In this document: one piece after another, positions 16,359 through 26,093 of the stretch
Layout of the letters: every line of letters begins with the position of its first letter
How positions within the stretch are numbered: position 1 is the first letter of the stretch
Origin: Rubripirellula lacrimiformis
Lineage (GTDB): Bacteria > Planctomycetota > Planctomycetia > Pirellulales > Pirellulaceae
Direction of reading: 5' to 3'
Assembly: GCF_007741535.1 (NCBI RefSeq)
Contig: NZ_CP036525.1
Span: 4,774,001 to 4,838,000, forward strand
Length of the DNA: 64,000 nucleotides
The notes under the pieces: generated by a model
What the model was told of the DNA's origin: nothing
Databases searched by the model: none
The model's input: only the letters and a program-made list of their open reading frames with translations
Position numbers and translations under genes: made by a program

Positions 16359-19300
16359 ATGTTCTCCCGATCGTCCGATCGACGCCGCCACCGAGGTTCG
16401 CAGCATCGCAGCTATCGCGGCACGTATCGCCGGGCCACGATGCAGCATCTGAACCAGCGGTGTCTGTTGGCTGGCGATATCGAAATTGTGGCGGCTGGTT
16501 CAGCCGACGAATCGTCGTACCGTCGAGACGAAATTCAAGTCGGCTCGGACACTCGCGTGACCTATACGCCGCTGGTCGACCGGGCATCCATTGGCACCGA
16601 CAAAATCGTCGCTGACCTGGTCGCCGGACGCCACGTCACCGTCAAAGTCAACAACGACGATCTTGACCAACTCGGAAAATTGCGATTGCTGGATCCGATC
16701 ATTGTTTCCGGCGGCCTACCGGCAAGTCTGGAACTTCTAGCGACGGACCAGTTGCTGGTCCAACAGTCGATTCGGGCGACTGCCGGAAGTCTTCAACTTC
16801 GCTTGGACGTCACCGCTACCGGATCGCAACCGGTTTCGGCAACGTCGCAGATCATCGTCGACGCAGGGGTAACGATTGCGACCGGCGACGGGACCGTCGA
16901 TGTCGGAAGGTCCGTAAGCGATCTAGTCAGCCTGGATTCGGCCTCGCGACCGTCTGTATTGGTTCAAGGGAATGTCCAAACGCGAGACGGATCGATTCGG
17001 ATTCACGGCCAGCTTGACGAAGCAACGGCGTCGATCGATAGCGTCAGAGGTGCAGCGGTGTCGGTATCAGGATCTCTCGTGACCGTGGGCGGGACGATCG
17101 AGGTCAGCGGACTCGCTTTTGCATCGGACGCGGCACCGTCACCTCCGCTCGCAACGTCGCAACCGATGGATGCCGTTCAGATCACCGGAATCGTCCAGTC
17201 CCATCGCGGTCGAATCATCATCGATGGCATCAACAGTCGATCCGAACCAGGGGATCGCGGTGTCGCCCTGGTCGGCGCCAACCTTTCGGTCGTTCAAGCA
17301 AACACCAGTCTTGGATCCAGCATCGTTGTTCAAGGTGTATCTGCCCCAGCGGATATCACCGGCGGTGTCCAGGAACCTGCCAGTGAACCGGTCTCTGTCC
17401 CATGGCCCAGTATCGGATTGCTGGTTTCCGCCAACACCACAATCAACGGATACGCCAGCGAAGTCGAACTGCTCGGCCGTGGGCTCGCAGACTCGGCCGC
17501 CGCGACCGGTCCATCCATCGACGCGGTGATCGAGGGACGCATTGCGTCCGACACGATCCTGGTTTCGATCCAATCAAAATTGAATGTATCCGCATCGGCA
17601 GAATTCGCTTCCGATTCGATCCAGTTCCGCGCGGCAGGAACCGCATCCCGCGCCGGTGTCGTCAGCATTCACTACGCGGCCGACTTTGATTCGAGTCCCT
17701 TGATCACGACTCACGCGCCGGGCGATCCGCCCAGCAGCCAACAGGTTCAGTTGCAAATCAACGGTCCTGAAGCCACGCAGGCAACCATCCTGGAATTGGG
17801 GCCGTTTGCAGGCGAAGTGACGATCGTTGGCACGCCGCCATCGCCGGCAAAGAATTTTCTGTTCCAAAACGCATCTCTGGTATCCGTTCAGTCGACCAGT
17901 GTCGACCTGTTGGTCCAAGCGTTTCATGCGGGTGAACAGCAGTATCGAATCGGGCAACAGAACACGGACATCACCTTTGGCACTTCGGTCGGCACGACCT
18001 ACCGCACCCCTGCACCGTCGAACTCTTTGTCGATCCAAACCGGTAGCGGATCCGACACGGTTCAGATCGATGCGTTGACTCTGACGCTGCCCGGTGGGTT
18101 GACGGTCACCGATCTGGATACCGTTGCTGACGACACGGTCCGTTTCGTGGGCGGGTACGAGAATCTGTCTTCGACGGGCTCGTTGCGGATCGATGCGAAC
18201 GTCATTTCGATCGCCGCGAATGTGATCAACCGAGACGGTGAGGTTTCGCTAGGCGTGCCTGGAAAAGTCGGACGGGTCGAATTTGAAACGGCCAACCCCA
18301 TTGGCCCGATCCACTTGGTCGGCGGTCCGATTCAGATGGCGTTTCCGGTCACGATCGCAAACGACGTGTCGATATCAACGGAAATCGCGGGGATACGTTT
18401 TGCGGATGCCGTTGACGAATTCGCTGCGTCCTCATCCTCTGGCGCCGCTAGTCCCATGGCGGGTCATTCGTTGGTCTTGTCTGCCGCCCAGCAAATCCAG
18501 TTTGCGGCCGGGGTTGGCCAATCGGCACCACTGGGCGAAATTGAAATCGTTTCCGCACGATCGCTATCGTTGGCGGGCAGCGTCAACACGAGCGGCGACC
18601 AATCTTTCGTAGCGCCGGTTCACACCAATGCTTTGCAGACGGTCTTCGCAAGCCAAAGCGGTAACATCCATTTTGCTGATACGCTGGACGCACAATCCAG
18701 TGGTTCGATCGACATCGACGCAGGCGGCCGTCTGCAGTTGCGCGGAAGCGTAGGAGCAAACCACAAACCATCGGCCATCTCGTTCGCCAGCGGTGGACCG
18801 ATCGCGATCGACCAGAGGATCTTTGCGACTTCGGCGATCGATTGGGAAGTCCGTGATTCAGCGTCTGACCAAGACCAATTGCAACTACTATCTGGTGCCC
18901 TACTGGTCGTCGACGACGGTTCGGCCCGATTGATCGGCGGTGATCAAGTCGACGTCGACTTCGGTGCTCGTGTGATCGCAAAGTCGATATCGATTCTGGT
19001 TGACCAGTCGGTTCCGCCTGCGGATCCCGAGGGTGGGCAGGTGAGAGTGGTTGGCAACCTGATCCCTACCGGTGGTTCCGTCGTCGTCACGGGAGGACCA
19101 TCCGACGACAGGCTGGATATCCAGACGAGCGAGACGACGATCGCCACCCGATTCTTTTTCGACGGTGGTCCCGGTGACGCCCCCGGCGATGTTGATCGAG
19201 TGATCGTATCGAAGTCCGGTGGCCGCGATTTCCAAGAATCCGCCGTCATAATCACAGGCCCCGATTCGGGGCGAATGACCGCCGATGGCTACTCGGTCGT

Positions 19301-21383
19301 CACAGCGGTCAATACCGAGCAATTTCAAATCGCGTCTTCGATCGTTGCGAAGGTTGATTTTACCGGTGGAACAGACGCCCCTTCTGTCGAAATTTCGGGA
19401 ACGCTCACGAATCACGAGGACGCAGGTCATGTCCAATGGGTGCCGACCGTGGGCGTCGACGGTTCGGTCACCAGTGCCGGGGTTGTTTTCGGAAATCCAC
19501 GCGACCGTTTGATCCTGATGTTGCCAAGCGGCGACGACCATGTTGCGATTCATGCGTTGGATGATGACTTCCATGCGTCGATCATCACCGACGGTGGTCA
19601 GGGGAAAGATCGCCTGTCAGTTGACCAGCTTGACCTGATCAACACACCTGGACGAGCACTAGACGTAACCTCGTTCGAACAGGTTTCGGTCGTAGACAGT
19701 CAATTCGTCGGCAACTCGGCATTGGTCGGGGCTGGGATACGCGTGTTGGGTGGCAGCACTACGATTGCGGGAACTCTGTTCGTGGACAACATCGCGACCG
19801 GTCACGATTCCACACATGGTGGGGGAGCCGTCTTTGTCGACGGGCCACTGGTCGTCGGTGGCAATAGCCGGTTCACCAACAATCAGGCCAATGGGCTGGG
19901 CGGTCGAGGCGGAGCCATCGCGTCCACGGGGCGCGAACTATCGATTGATTCGACCGTGTTTGACGGAAACACCGCGGCGTTGGATGGGGGAGCCGTGTAC
20001 CAAGTGGGCAAGCTAACCCTCCAGAATTCGACGTTGGAATCGAATGTAGCCGGAAACCAAGGCGGAGCGGTTTTCCATAGCGGCGATGCGATGGAAGTCC
20101 GCGATTCGCAGTTTCTGTCCAATCACGCCACCGGCGAATTTGGGTTGACCGGTGCAGGCGGCGCCCTGTTTACGATAGGCCAGACGCCGACTTCGTCCAT
20201 CCTGATCGCCGATTCAACCTTCGATGACAACGAAGCACGATCCAATGGCGGCGCGATTGTGGTTGCGGGGGCCGGCGGAACGTTCTCGAACGTGGTGGTA
20301 TCCAACAACCGATCCGATCACGGTGGCGGTCTGCATCTATCCGGCGTGATGAATTCCGATCAACTACTGCACATCGTCGGAACCGATCTCACCAAGAACC
20401 AAGCCAGCAGCGGTGGCGGGATCGAGATAGTAAACGCGTTGGTCCATCTATCCGAATCGACCATTTCACGAAACCATTCGACCAGTCGCACGTCGGGTGG
20501 CGGCGGCATGCTTGTTCGATCGACACTTGCGAATGCGGATGGATCCCCGGTAGCGGTGTTGGAGATTTCCGACACCGAGATCGTTGCTAACACCGCGGCG
20601 GGCGAAGGGGGCGGACTATCGATCTCTGCCGCCAACGTCCAGCTTTCCAACAGCAGCCTTCGTGATAACGTTGCGGAGTCGAGGTCCGGTGGCGGCATTC
20701 AATCGGTGGCGGCGCATGCACCGGGAACCCTGACGATGCAGTCCACGGAAGTAACAGGAAACCGAGCAGGCGGATCGGGCGGTGGAATTTCAGTCGTCGG
20801 AACAGGCATCGATTGGCAAGACATTCTGGTCGACAACAACTTTGCCGCCGATTTCGGTGGCGGCGTCGATTACCGCAACGACGATGAAAGCGTTGTCCGC
20901 ACGATGGTTCGATCCTCTATCCAGAACAACGTGGCATCCCGAGGCTATGCCAACTTGGCGCAAACCGGTTTGCCGATCGACTTGGATGATGCCAGCGAAA
21001 CTGACAATTTCTTTACCGACGTCAATCGTGACGCAGAGGTCAATGCACGCGATGCGTTGCTGGTGATCAATCGACTCGCCGCTGATGCAGCAAGGATTGA
21101 TTCCACAGCGGATTCGGATGCGTCACCCATCCAACTTCGTCAAACCAATGGCAGTGGAGCCCCTGTGTTCCAAGCCGACGTCAACGGCGACGGGCGCGTC
21201 ACCGCACTGGACGCCCTGCTAATCCTGAACCAGATATCTCGAGTGGCGACGGATGGGGAACCGATGGCAGAACAACAATCGAGCTCGTCACCAACCTTCG
21301 CCGCGATCGACGACAACAGGCAAAGACACCGCCAAGAATCGACGCAGTCGGTCGACGAAGTGATGGCGTCCTTGTTGTTCTAG
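16359..21383 (+). CDS. Giant secreted surface protein with Pmp-like repeats and dockerin-like C-terminus
   Basis: A 1674-residue extracellular protein, probably an adhesin or cell-surface scaffold. The N-terminus is very Arg-rich and then reads QHLNQRCLLAGDIE, the planctomycete export/sorting style (basic stretch, then LLAGD). Residues 60-1100 are beta-rich with many Val/Ile/Asp/Ser repeats. From about 1150 to 1500 there are repeated GGA(I/V/L) and FxxN-type units (GGAVYQVGKLTLQNSTLESN, GGAVFHSG), typical of right-handed beta-helix polymorphic outer-membrane proteins. Near 1550-1630 two calcium-loop pairs (DVNRDAEVNARDALLVINRL and DVNGDGRVTALDALLILNQI) form a dockerin-like module. It ends EVMASLLF. 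Single gene; no conserved neighbour. Confidence 0.85.
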   Translation: MFSRSSDRRRHRGSQHRSYRGTYRRATMQHLNQRCLLAGDIEIVAAGSADESSYRRDEIQVGSDTRVTYTPLVDRASIGTDKIVADLVAGRHVTVKVNNDDLDQLGKLRLLDPIIVSGGLPASLELLATDQLLVQQSIRATAGSLQLRLDVTATGSQPVSATSQIIVDAGVTIATGDGTVDVGRSVSDLVSLDSASRPSVLVQGNVQTRDGSIRIHGQLDEATASIDSVRGAAVSVSGSLVTVGGTIEVSGLAFASDAAPSPPLATSQPMDAVQITGIVQSHRGRIIIDGINSRSEPGDRGVALVGANLSVVQANTSLGSSIVVQGVSAPADITGGVQEPASEPVSVPWPSIGLLVSANTTINGYASEVELLGRGLADSAAATGPSIDAVIEGRIASDTILVSIQSKLNVSASAEFASDSIQFRAAGTASRAGVVSIHYAADFDSSPLITTHAPGDPPSSQQVQLQINGPEATQATILELGPFAGEVTIVGTPPSPAKNFLFQNASLVSVQSTSVDLLVQAFHAGEQQYRIGQQNTDITFGTSVGTTYRTPAPSNSLSIQTGSGSDTVQIDALTLTLPGGLTVTDLDTVADDTVRFVGGYENLSSTGSLRIDANVISIAANVINRDGEVSLGVPGKVGRVEFETANPIGPIHLVGGPIQMAFPVTIANDVSISTEIAGIRFADAVDEFAASSSSGAASPMAGHSLVLSAAQQIQFAAGVGQSAPLGEIEIVSARSLSLAGSVNTSGDQSFVAPVHTNALQTVFASQSGNIHFADTLDAQSSGSIDIDAGGRLQLRGSVGANHKPSAISFASGGPIAIDQRIFATSAIDWEVRDSASDQDQLQLLSGALLVVDDGSARLIGGDQVDVDFGARVIAKSISILVDQSVPPADPEGGQVRVVGNLIPTGGSVVVTGGPSDDRLDIQTSETTIATRFFFDGGPGDAPGDVDRVIVSKSGGRDFQESAVIITGPDSGRMTADGYSVVTAVNTEQFQIASSIVAKVDFTGGTDAPSVEISGTLTNHEDAGHVQWVPTVGVDGSVTSAGVVFGNPRDRLILMLPSGDDHVAIHALDDDFHASIITDGGQGKDRLSVDQLDLINTPGRALDVTSFEQVSVVDSQFVGNSALVGAGIRVLGGSTTIAGTLFVDNIATGHDSTHGGGAVFVDGPLVVGGNSRFTNNQANGLGGRGGAIASTGRELSIDSTVFDGNTAALDGGAVYQVGKLTLQNSTLESNVAGNQGGAVFHSGDAMEVRDSQFLSNHATGEFGLTGAGGALFTIGQTPTSSILIADSTFDDNEARSNGGAIVVAGAGGTFSNVVVSNNRSDHGGGLHLSGVMNSDQLLHIVGTDLTKNQASSGGGIEIVNALVHLSESTISRNHSTSRTSGGGGMLVRSTLANADGSPVAVLEISDTEIVANTAAGEGGGLSISAANVQLSNSSLRDNVAESRSGGGIQSVAAHAPGTLTMQSTEVTGNRAGGSGGGISVVGTGIDWQDILVDNNFAADFGGGVDYRNDDESVVRTMVRSSIQNNVASRGYANLAQTGLPIDLDDASETDNFFTDVNRDAEVNARDALLVINRLAADAARIDSTADSDASPIQLRQTNGSGAPVFQADVNGDGRVTALDALLILNQISRVATDGEPMAEQQSSSSPTFAAIDDNRQRHRQESTQSVDEVMASLLF

Positions 21384-21411
21384 GCCCGACGCAGCGACCC
21401 GGTAGCAAAAA

Positions 21412-21494
21412 CCGGCTGAAGCCGGGACTACGAACGGGTTGGAGAAACGCCGGATGCGAATTTGCGAACCGTTCGTCGTACCGCCTTTAGGCGG
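21412..21494. repeat. Inverted pair of REP-like elements
   Basis: CCGGCTGAAGCCGG with tail GACTACGAACGG at 21412-21437, and an inverted copy (CCGTTCGTCGTA + CCGCCTTTAGGCGG) at 21469-21494. It is the same family as 2710-2784 and 3024-3049, again as a head-to-head pair between two convergent genes. The second copy reaches to 3 nt from the stop of the acyl-activating enzyme at 21497. Confidence 0.8.
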
Positions 21495-21496
21495 AT

Positions 21497-23791
21497 TCAG
21501 GCTGTGCTGCTTGGCGACTGCGTTAGGTCGGCCGCTTTTTCTTTGGCACCCTTCAGGTCCAATTTTCCCGTTCCAAGCATTGGGATCGCGTCGACTTCTT
21601 GGAATCCATCGCGGCTGGGAATGAACAAATTCGGCAAACCGGCTTCGCTGAGTCCCTTTCGAATCGTGTCGATATCCTTTTCGGATGCAAGGTGCAGAAC
21701 GATCAACCGTTCACCCTTTTTCGGATCCGGAACGGCGGTCACACAGCAACGAAGTTGATCGTCGTCGTCGCCTTCGGAAAACAACTTGGCCAGTTCCTCT
21801 TCGATTCGCACGTGTGGAACCATTTCACCGCCGATCTTCGAAAAACGACTTAGCCGACCGGTGATATGGATAAAACCTTGGTCGTCTACGTTGGCGATAT
21901 CGCCGGTGACGTACCAACCATCCTGAATTGCCTTTCCGGTCATCTCGGCTTGGTTGGCGTATCCCTTCATCACGTTGGGACCGGTAACCATCAACATGCC
22001 GTCTTCACCGGCCAACATTTCTTCGCCGGTTTCAGGCGACAGAACGCGTGTTGCAATGCCCGGCAGGGGGCGACCGACCGAACCTTCGACACGATCGGCC
22101 TGGTACACCGCGGATGATCGGGACGGAGGAATATTGACCGACACCAACGGACTAAGCTCGGTCGCTCCGTAGCCTTCGACCGGGCGAACACCAAATTGTT
22201 TTTCGAAACCATCGAACAGCTCTTTGGGCATCTTTTCGGCGCCCACCACGACCGCATCCAACTTGGCAAACTGTTCAGGTTTGACGCGCCGCAAGTAACC
22301 GCGCAGGAACGTTGGCGTCGCCAACAACACGGTGACACCATACTTTTCCGAAAGTTTGCCAACCTGTTTGGAATCCAGCGGATTGAAGTGATAAATCCCT
22401 CGGGGACCAAGCGCCATCGCTGCCCACAACGTGACCGAGTAACCGAAGGAATGGAAGAACGGCAGGACGCCCAACACCGTATCGCTGGTGTCTAACTTCA
22501 CGGCTCGTTCGATCGCATCGACGTTGTGGCTAATGTTGGCATTGGACAACAGCACCCCCTTGGGCATCCCCGTGGAACCGCTGGTGAAGATGATCGTCAA
22601 CAGATCGTCACCATCGATCTTGGACAGCCCCAACACATGATCCAGGATCCACGCCGGCACCAAGGTCGCTTGGATAAAGGCGATCGCCTTGTCCATTTTG
22701 GTGACCTTCTTTGCCAGCGAATCCAACAGCACAACTTCGGCATCGATGTCCAGGTCCAATTTGGACATGAATCGCTCGGACGTCAGCACGTGTTTGATGC
22801 CAACTTCTCGGATGCAGTGGTTCACGACATCACTGCTGACGGTGTAATTCAGGTTTGCAGAAATACGTCGATCCATGGCCAAGGCGACGTTCACCACGAC
22901 GCCACCGACGCTGGGCGGCAACAGCACGCCGACGTACTGTTCGTCTTTCGAAAACACTTCGCGGGCCAGCGTTCGCCGCAGGGCCAAGGTCCGGATCAGC
23001 ATGTCGCGTCCGCTGGCCTCGGTCCCCAACGAATCGGCGGCCTGCAGTTCGGATCCACGACGTCGCCAAACCCGGATCATCCGTTTGGCCAAGATGGGGT
23101 AGTGTTTGCGTTGATCGATGTTCGCGCGTGCGCCGAGTGATTGCACACGGGTTCGAGCAATTTCCAGCGGCGTTTTTGTCGGCAAAGGTTCACCGATGTA
23201 CAGCGTCAGAGTGCGTCGAAACTGCTTGGGCCATTTGAAGAAAAACTTGCCACCAGAGAAGCTGAAGATGCTTCCCCACATTCCTTCCATCCACATGGGA
23301 ACGATCGGCGCCTCGGTCCCTTTCAGGATTTTGGTGACGCCCGCTTTGAAGGCCTGCAGTTGGCCAGTCCGGCTGAGAGTCCCTTCGGGGAAAATTCCCA
23401 CCACGTCGCCGTCATTGAGTGCTTTGCGGCCGGCCCTGAGTGCTCGGCCGATCGATTTCGGATTTCCCGTCATGAAAATCGTGTCGAACGCGTCGCCCAA
23501 ATACTTGGCGATCGGATGCGTAAAATTGCCTCCATCGACGACAAAGCGGACGTTCCTGGGCAACATCCACAGGATCAGGATCCCGTCAATCCAGGAAAGA
23601 TGGTTGCTGATCACGACGCATCCACCTTCGCGGGGAAGATTGTCGAGACCGATCACACGTTTGCGGTACAAAATCGGCAGCAGAATGCGGAATGGCAGTC
23701 GCACGAACCGACGGGGTGACACGATCGCCATCACCAGCAATGCAACCAAGACCGCGGCTAGGACCGCCAACGCAATTTGCCAACCGTTCAC
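21497..23791 (-). CDS. Fused acyltransferase / acyl-activating enzyme (Aas-like)
   Basis: Probably transfers acyl chains to lysophospholipid at the inner membrane and activates fatty acids. Of 764 residues, the first 25 or so are a membrane segment (WQIALAVLAAVLVALLVMAI). A PlsC domain follows (VVISNHLSWIDG with the HxxxxD site, FPEGTLSRTG), then an AMP-binding domain (IFTSGSTGMPKGVLLSN, GYGATELSP, YVTGDIANVDDQGF) ending at a normal C-terminal Lys region (GTGKLDLKG). E. coli Aas has the same two domains. The GTG start at 23791 follows TAGGGA; an upstream in-frame start would be a TTG. The exact substrate cannot be read. Confidence 0.9.
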   Translation of the reverse strand: MNGWQIALAVLAAVLVALLVMAIVSPRRFVRLPFRILLPILYRKRVIGLDNLPREGGCVVISNHLSWIDGILILWMLPRNVRFVVDGGNFTHPIAKYLGDAFDTIFMTGNPKSIGRALRAGRKALNDGDVVGIFPEGTLSRTGQLQAFKAGVTKILKGTEAPIVPMWMEGMWGSIFSFSGGKFFFKWPKQFRRTLTLYIGEPLPTKTPLEIARTRVQSLGARANIDQRKHYPILAKRMIRVWRRRGSELQAADSLGTEASGRDMLIRTLALRRTLAREVFSKDEQYVGVLLPPSVGGVVVNVALAMDRRISANLNYTVSSDVVNHCIREVGIKHVLTSERFMSKLDLDIDAEVVLLDSLAKKVTKMDKAIAFIQATLVPAWILDHVLGLSKIDGDDLLTIIFTSGSTGMPKGVLLSNANISHNVDAIERAVKLDTSDTVLGVLPFFHSFGYSVTLWAAMALGPRGIYHFNPLDSKQVGKLSEKYGVTVLLATPTFLRGYLRRVKPEQFAKLDAVVVGAEKMPKELFDGFEKQFGVRPVEGYGATELSPLVSVNIPPSRSSAVYQADRVEGSVGRPLPGIATRVLSPETGEEMLAGEDGMLMVTGPNVMKGYANQAEMTGKAIQDGWYVTGDIANVDDQGFIHITGRLSRFSKIGGEMVPHVRIEEELAKLFSEGDDDDQLRCCVTAVPDPKKGERLIVLHLASEKDIDTIRKGLSEAGLPNLFIPSRDGFQEVDAIPMLGTGKLDLKGAKEKAADLTQSPSSTA

Positions 23792-23986
23792 TCGATGTTC
23801 CCTACGTGAAATGTGCCGTGGATTGAGCCACAACTTAGCGAATTTTGCTCGCCGGCACGCTACCAATCCGAAAGCGGATCATTTTGGACCGGGCAAAGGG
23901 CTCGAAAAGGCGCCAATACCTCAACTCGGCCAGGCGCGATATGCTGGAGTGCTGATCGCAAGCGTATTTCCTCCGACGGCCACAAA

Positions 23987-24718
23987 ATGTCCAGCGCATC
24001 GAAAATAGAAATCAGCACCGAACTTCTTCGCACGCTGCACCGCATCCATCGGCAGCTGACCGATCTGCACTCGCGAATCGACCGTGGACCAAGGCAAATC
24101 AAAGCTGGCGAAACGTTGGTGGCCAAAGCGACCGCGGATGTCGAAAGCGCCCGCCAGGCGATCAAGGCCGCGAAAGTCACCTCGGACGAAAAACAGTTGC
24201 AACTGGCGACCCGCGAAGCGCGGATGAAGGAGCTGCAAGCCAAACTGAATACCGCCGCCAGCAACCGAGAATTTAACACGCTGAAGGATCAGATCGCGGC
24301 CGACGAACAAGCCAACTTGGTCCAAAGCGACGAAATCTTTGAAGCACTCGAACAGATCGACGTGCTGGAAAAAGCGCTTGCCGAAGCCGAAGCAGAACTG
24401 AAGAAACAACAATCCGAACACACCGTCCGGGTCAAAGAAGTCGAATCGAAACAGGTCATCCTGAAAGACGACTTGGCTGGCGTGGAACAGCAGCTAGCGG
24501 CCTACGAAGCCAAGATTCCGGCCGCCGTGCTGGGCGACTACAAGCGGATCACCAGTGCAAAGGGCGAAGATGCGTTGGCACCGGTCGACGAAAATTCGTG
24601 CGGTGGGTGCTACCAGACGCTAACGACCCAGCACATCGAGACGCTTCGAATGTCGGTGTTGATGCGATGCCCCAACTGCAACGCGTTCCTGTACTTCCCC
24701 GAAAACCTCAGCCCCTAG
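23987..24718 (+). CDS. Coiled-coil protein with C4-type zinc ribbon
   Basis: A 243-residue protein of the family carrying the C4-type zinc ribbon (zf-RING_7, formerly DUF164), of unknown role, possibly nucleic-acid related. Residues 5-190 are a long helical coiled coil (RTLHRIHRQLTDLHSRID ... AEAEAELKKQQSEH). The C-terminus carries four Cys as CGGCYQTL and CPNCNAFLYF, about 30 residues apart, as in the family. Starts with ATG at 23987. Separate from the divergent acyltransferase on the other strand; the lipoprotein gene follows 189 nt later in the same direction. Confidence 0.88.
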   Translation: MSSASKIEISTELLRTLHRIHRQLTDLHSRIDRGPRQIKAGETLVAKATADVESARQAIKAAKVTSDEKQLQLATREARMKELQAKLNTAASNREFNTLKDQIAADEQANLVQSDEIFEALEQIDVLEKALAEAEAELKKQQSEHTVRVKEVESKQVILKDDLAGVEQQLAAYEAKIPAAVLGDYKRITSAKGEDALAPVDENSCGGCYQTLTTQHIETLRMSVLMRCPNCNAFLYFPENLSP

Positions 24719-24907
24719 AAGACTCTGTCGCTAGAAGACTCAGCCCCGCGAAAGCTCAGCGTCAAGAAGCCTGAATCCCTTGGAAACCACCGCCTTCAGC
24801 GTTCAGAACGTTATCGCCACCGCCCACGTAGTGTCTTTGCGTCGCTCGGCGCCTGCCATCCCGGCCTTGTTTCGCAATTCCATCTTCTCGAACGATTCCG
24901 TCATTCA

Positions 24908-25822
24908 ATGCGATTTGGAACCTCAATCTTGCGACGCTGCGCCCACCATCCTGTCCTGATGATGCTTCTTTCCAGCGTCGCATTGGGCGTGACGATCGGG
25001 TGTACACCCAGCCTAGAGAATCGTCTCCCGGACGCTGATGCGAACGAAACCGCCGCCGCCAACAGTGCGATCGATGCAAAGAGCGTCTTGGATTCCAACG
25101 GGGCCAGTGCGAACGAGGCCGGTGATCCAGCGATCGCCGATGGGTCGCCCAATCTGGTTGCCGTGGCGCCGACCTTGAACGGTCCCGCCAACGCCGCGCC
25201 GGTGCCTGTGTCGGATGACAAGTTCACCATGCCGGCGGTCAGCGACCAGACAATCACGTCTTCCGCGCCCGAATCACAAACCGTCGCAACTCAATTGGTC
25301 GCTGTGGACGATAAGATCGAGTTCACCGACCACGTCAAAAGCAATCGCGAGGACGATGGATCGATTGCTGGGCTGAGCTTCATCGATACGCAGGGCAACG
25401 ACGTGACCGTGGGCCAGTACAAAGGCAAAAAGCACGTGCTGTTGGTGTTCACGCGTGGGTTCAACGGATCGCTGTGCCCGTACTGCACGACCCAAACGTC
25501 GCGTTTGATCGCGAACTACGACGAGTTCAAGCGGCGTGACACCGAGATCCTGTTGGTTTATCCGGGATCGAAAGACCAACTGCCGCAATTCCTAGATGCC
25601 ACTCGAAGGTCACCGACGGCCAGCGCTTTCCCATTTCCCGTTCTGCTTGACGAAGACCTAGTGGCGGTCAAGAAGCTTCAAATCTCTGCCCACCTTGCCT
25701 TTCCTTCCACCTTTTTGATTGACCGCGACGGAAACGTTCGGCTGTCCTACGTTGGGGCTAGCCCATCGGACCGGCCATCGATCAAAGCGTTGTTAGAACA
25801 AGTCGATCAGCTGGGTTCGTAG
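24908..25822 (+). CDS. Lipoprotein with AhpC/TSA-type thioredoxin fold
   Basis: A 304-residue exported protein. Residues 1-32 are a lipoprotein signal: basic MRFGTSILRRC, a hydrophobic run, then the lipobox LGVTIGC, so Cys-32 is probably lipidated. A 110-residue polar Ala/Asp/Ser linker follows. From about 150 the sequence is thioredoxin-like (GQYKGKKHVLLVFTRGFNGS, then LCPYCTTQTSRLI with a CxxC, then FPSTFLIDRDGNVRLSYVG). It fits a peroxiredoxin/bacterioferritin-comigratory-like oxidoreductase or a disulphide isomerase; the reaction is not decided by sequence. The gene may share a transcript with the coiled-coil gene upstream (189-nt gap). Confidence 0.8.
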   Translation: MRFGTSILRRCAHHPVLMMLLSSVALGVTIGCTPSLENRLPDADANETAAANSAIDAKSVLDSNGASANEAGDPAIADGSPNLVAVAPTLNGPANAAPVPVSDDKFTMPAVSDQTITSSAPESQTVATQLVAVDDKIEFTDHVKSNREDDGSIAGLSFIDTQGNDVTVGQYKGKKHVLLVFTRGFNGSLCPYCTTQTSRLIANYDEFKRRDTEILLVYPGSKDQLPQFLDATRRSPTASAFPFPVLLDEDLVAVKKLQISAHLAFPSTFLIDRDGNVRLSYVGASPSDRPSIKALLEQVDQLGS

Positions 25823-26093
25823 GCGTTCCATTAGCGTGGTTTCGTCGGTTTTGCGGAACTTTCGGCCATTGGAAGGGTTCCATCGGGTGGTCGGGGTCGA
25901 CCGGTTGCCGCCGTTTGTGCACTCGTCTGCTCCACCCAACGACATTCAAACGCAAAATTGCGATCGTGCCCAGGAAAAATATTTCACGGTTGCTGCGGGA
26001 AAGTCATCGCCCTTAAACCGCCGACTTTGGGCCCTACCGGTAGCGGAACCCCCTGCACCTCCCGATCGTCTTCCAACCCTGAAGCTCACATCC

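Noticed and set aside
22526-23140. 204-codon plus-strand ORF opposite the Aas-like gene
   Set aside because: Antisense shadow; the minus strand holds clear domains throughout.
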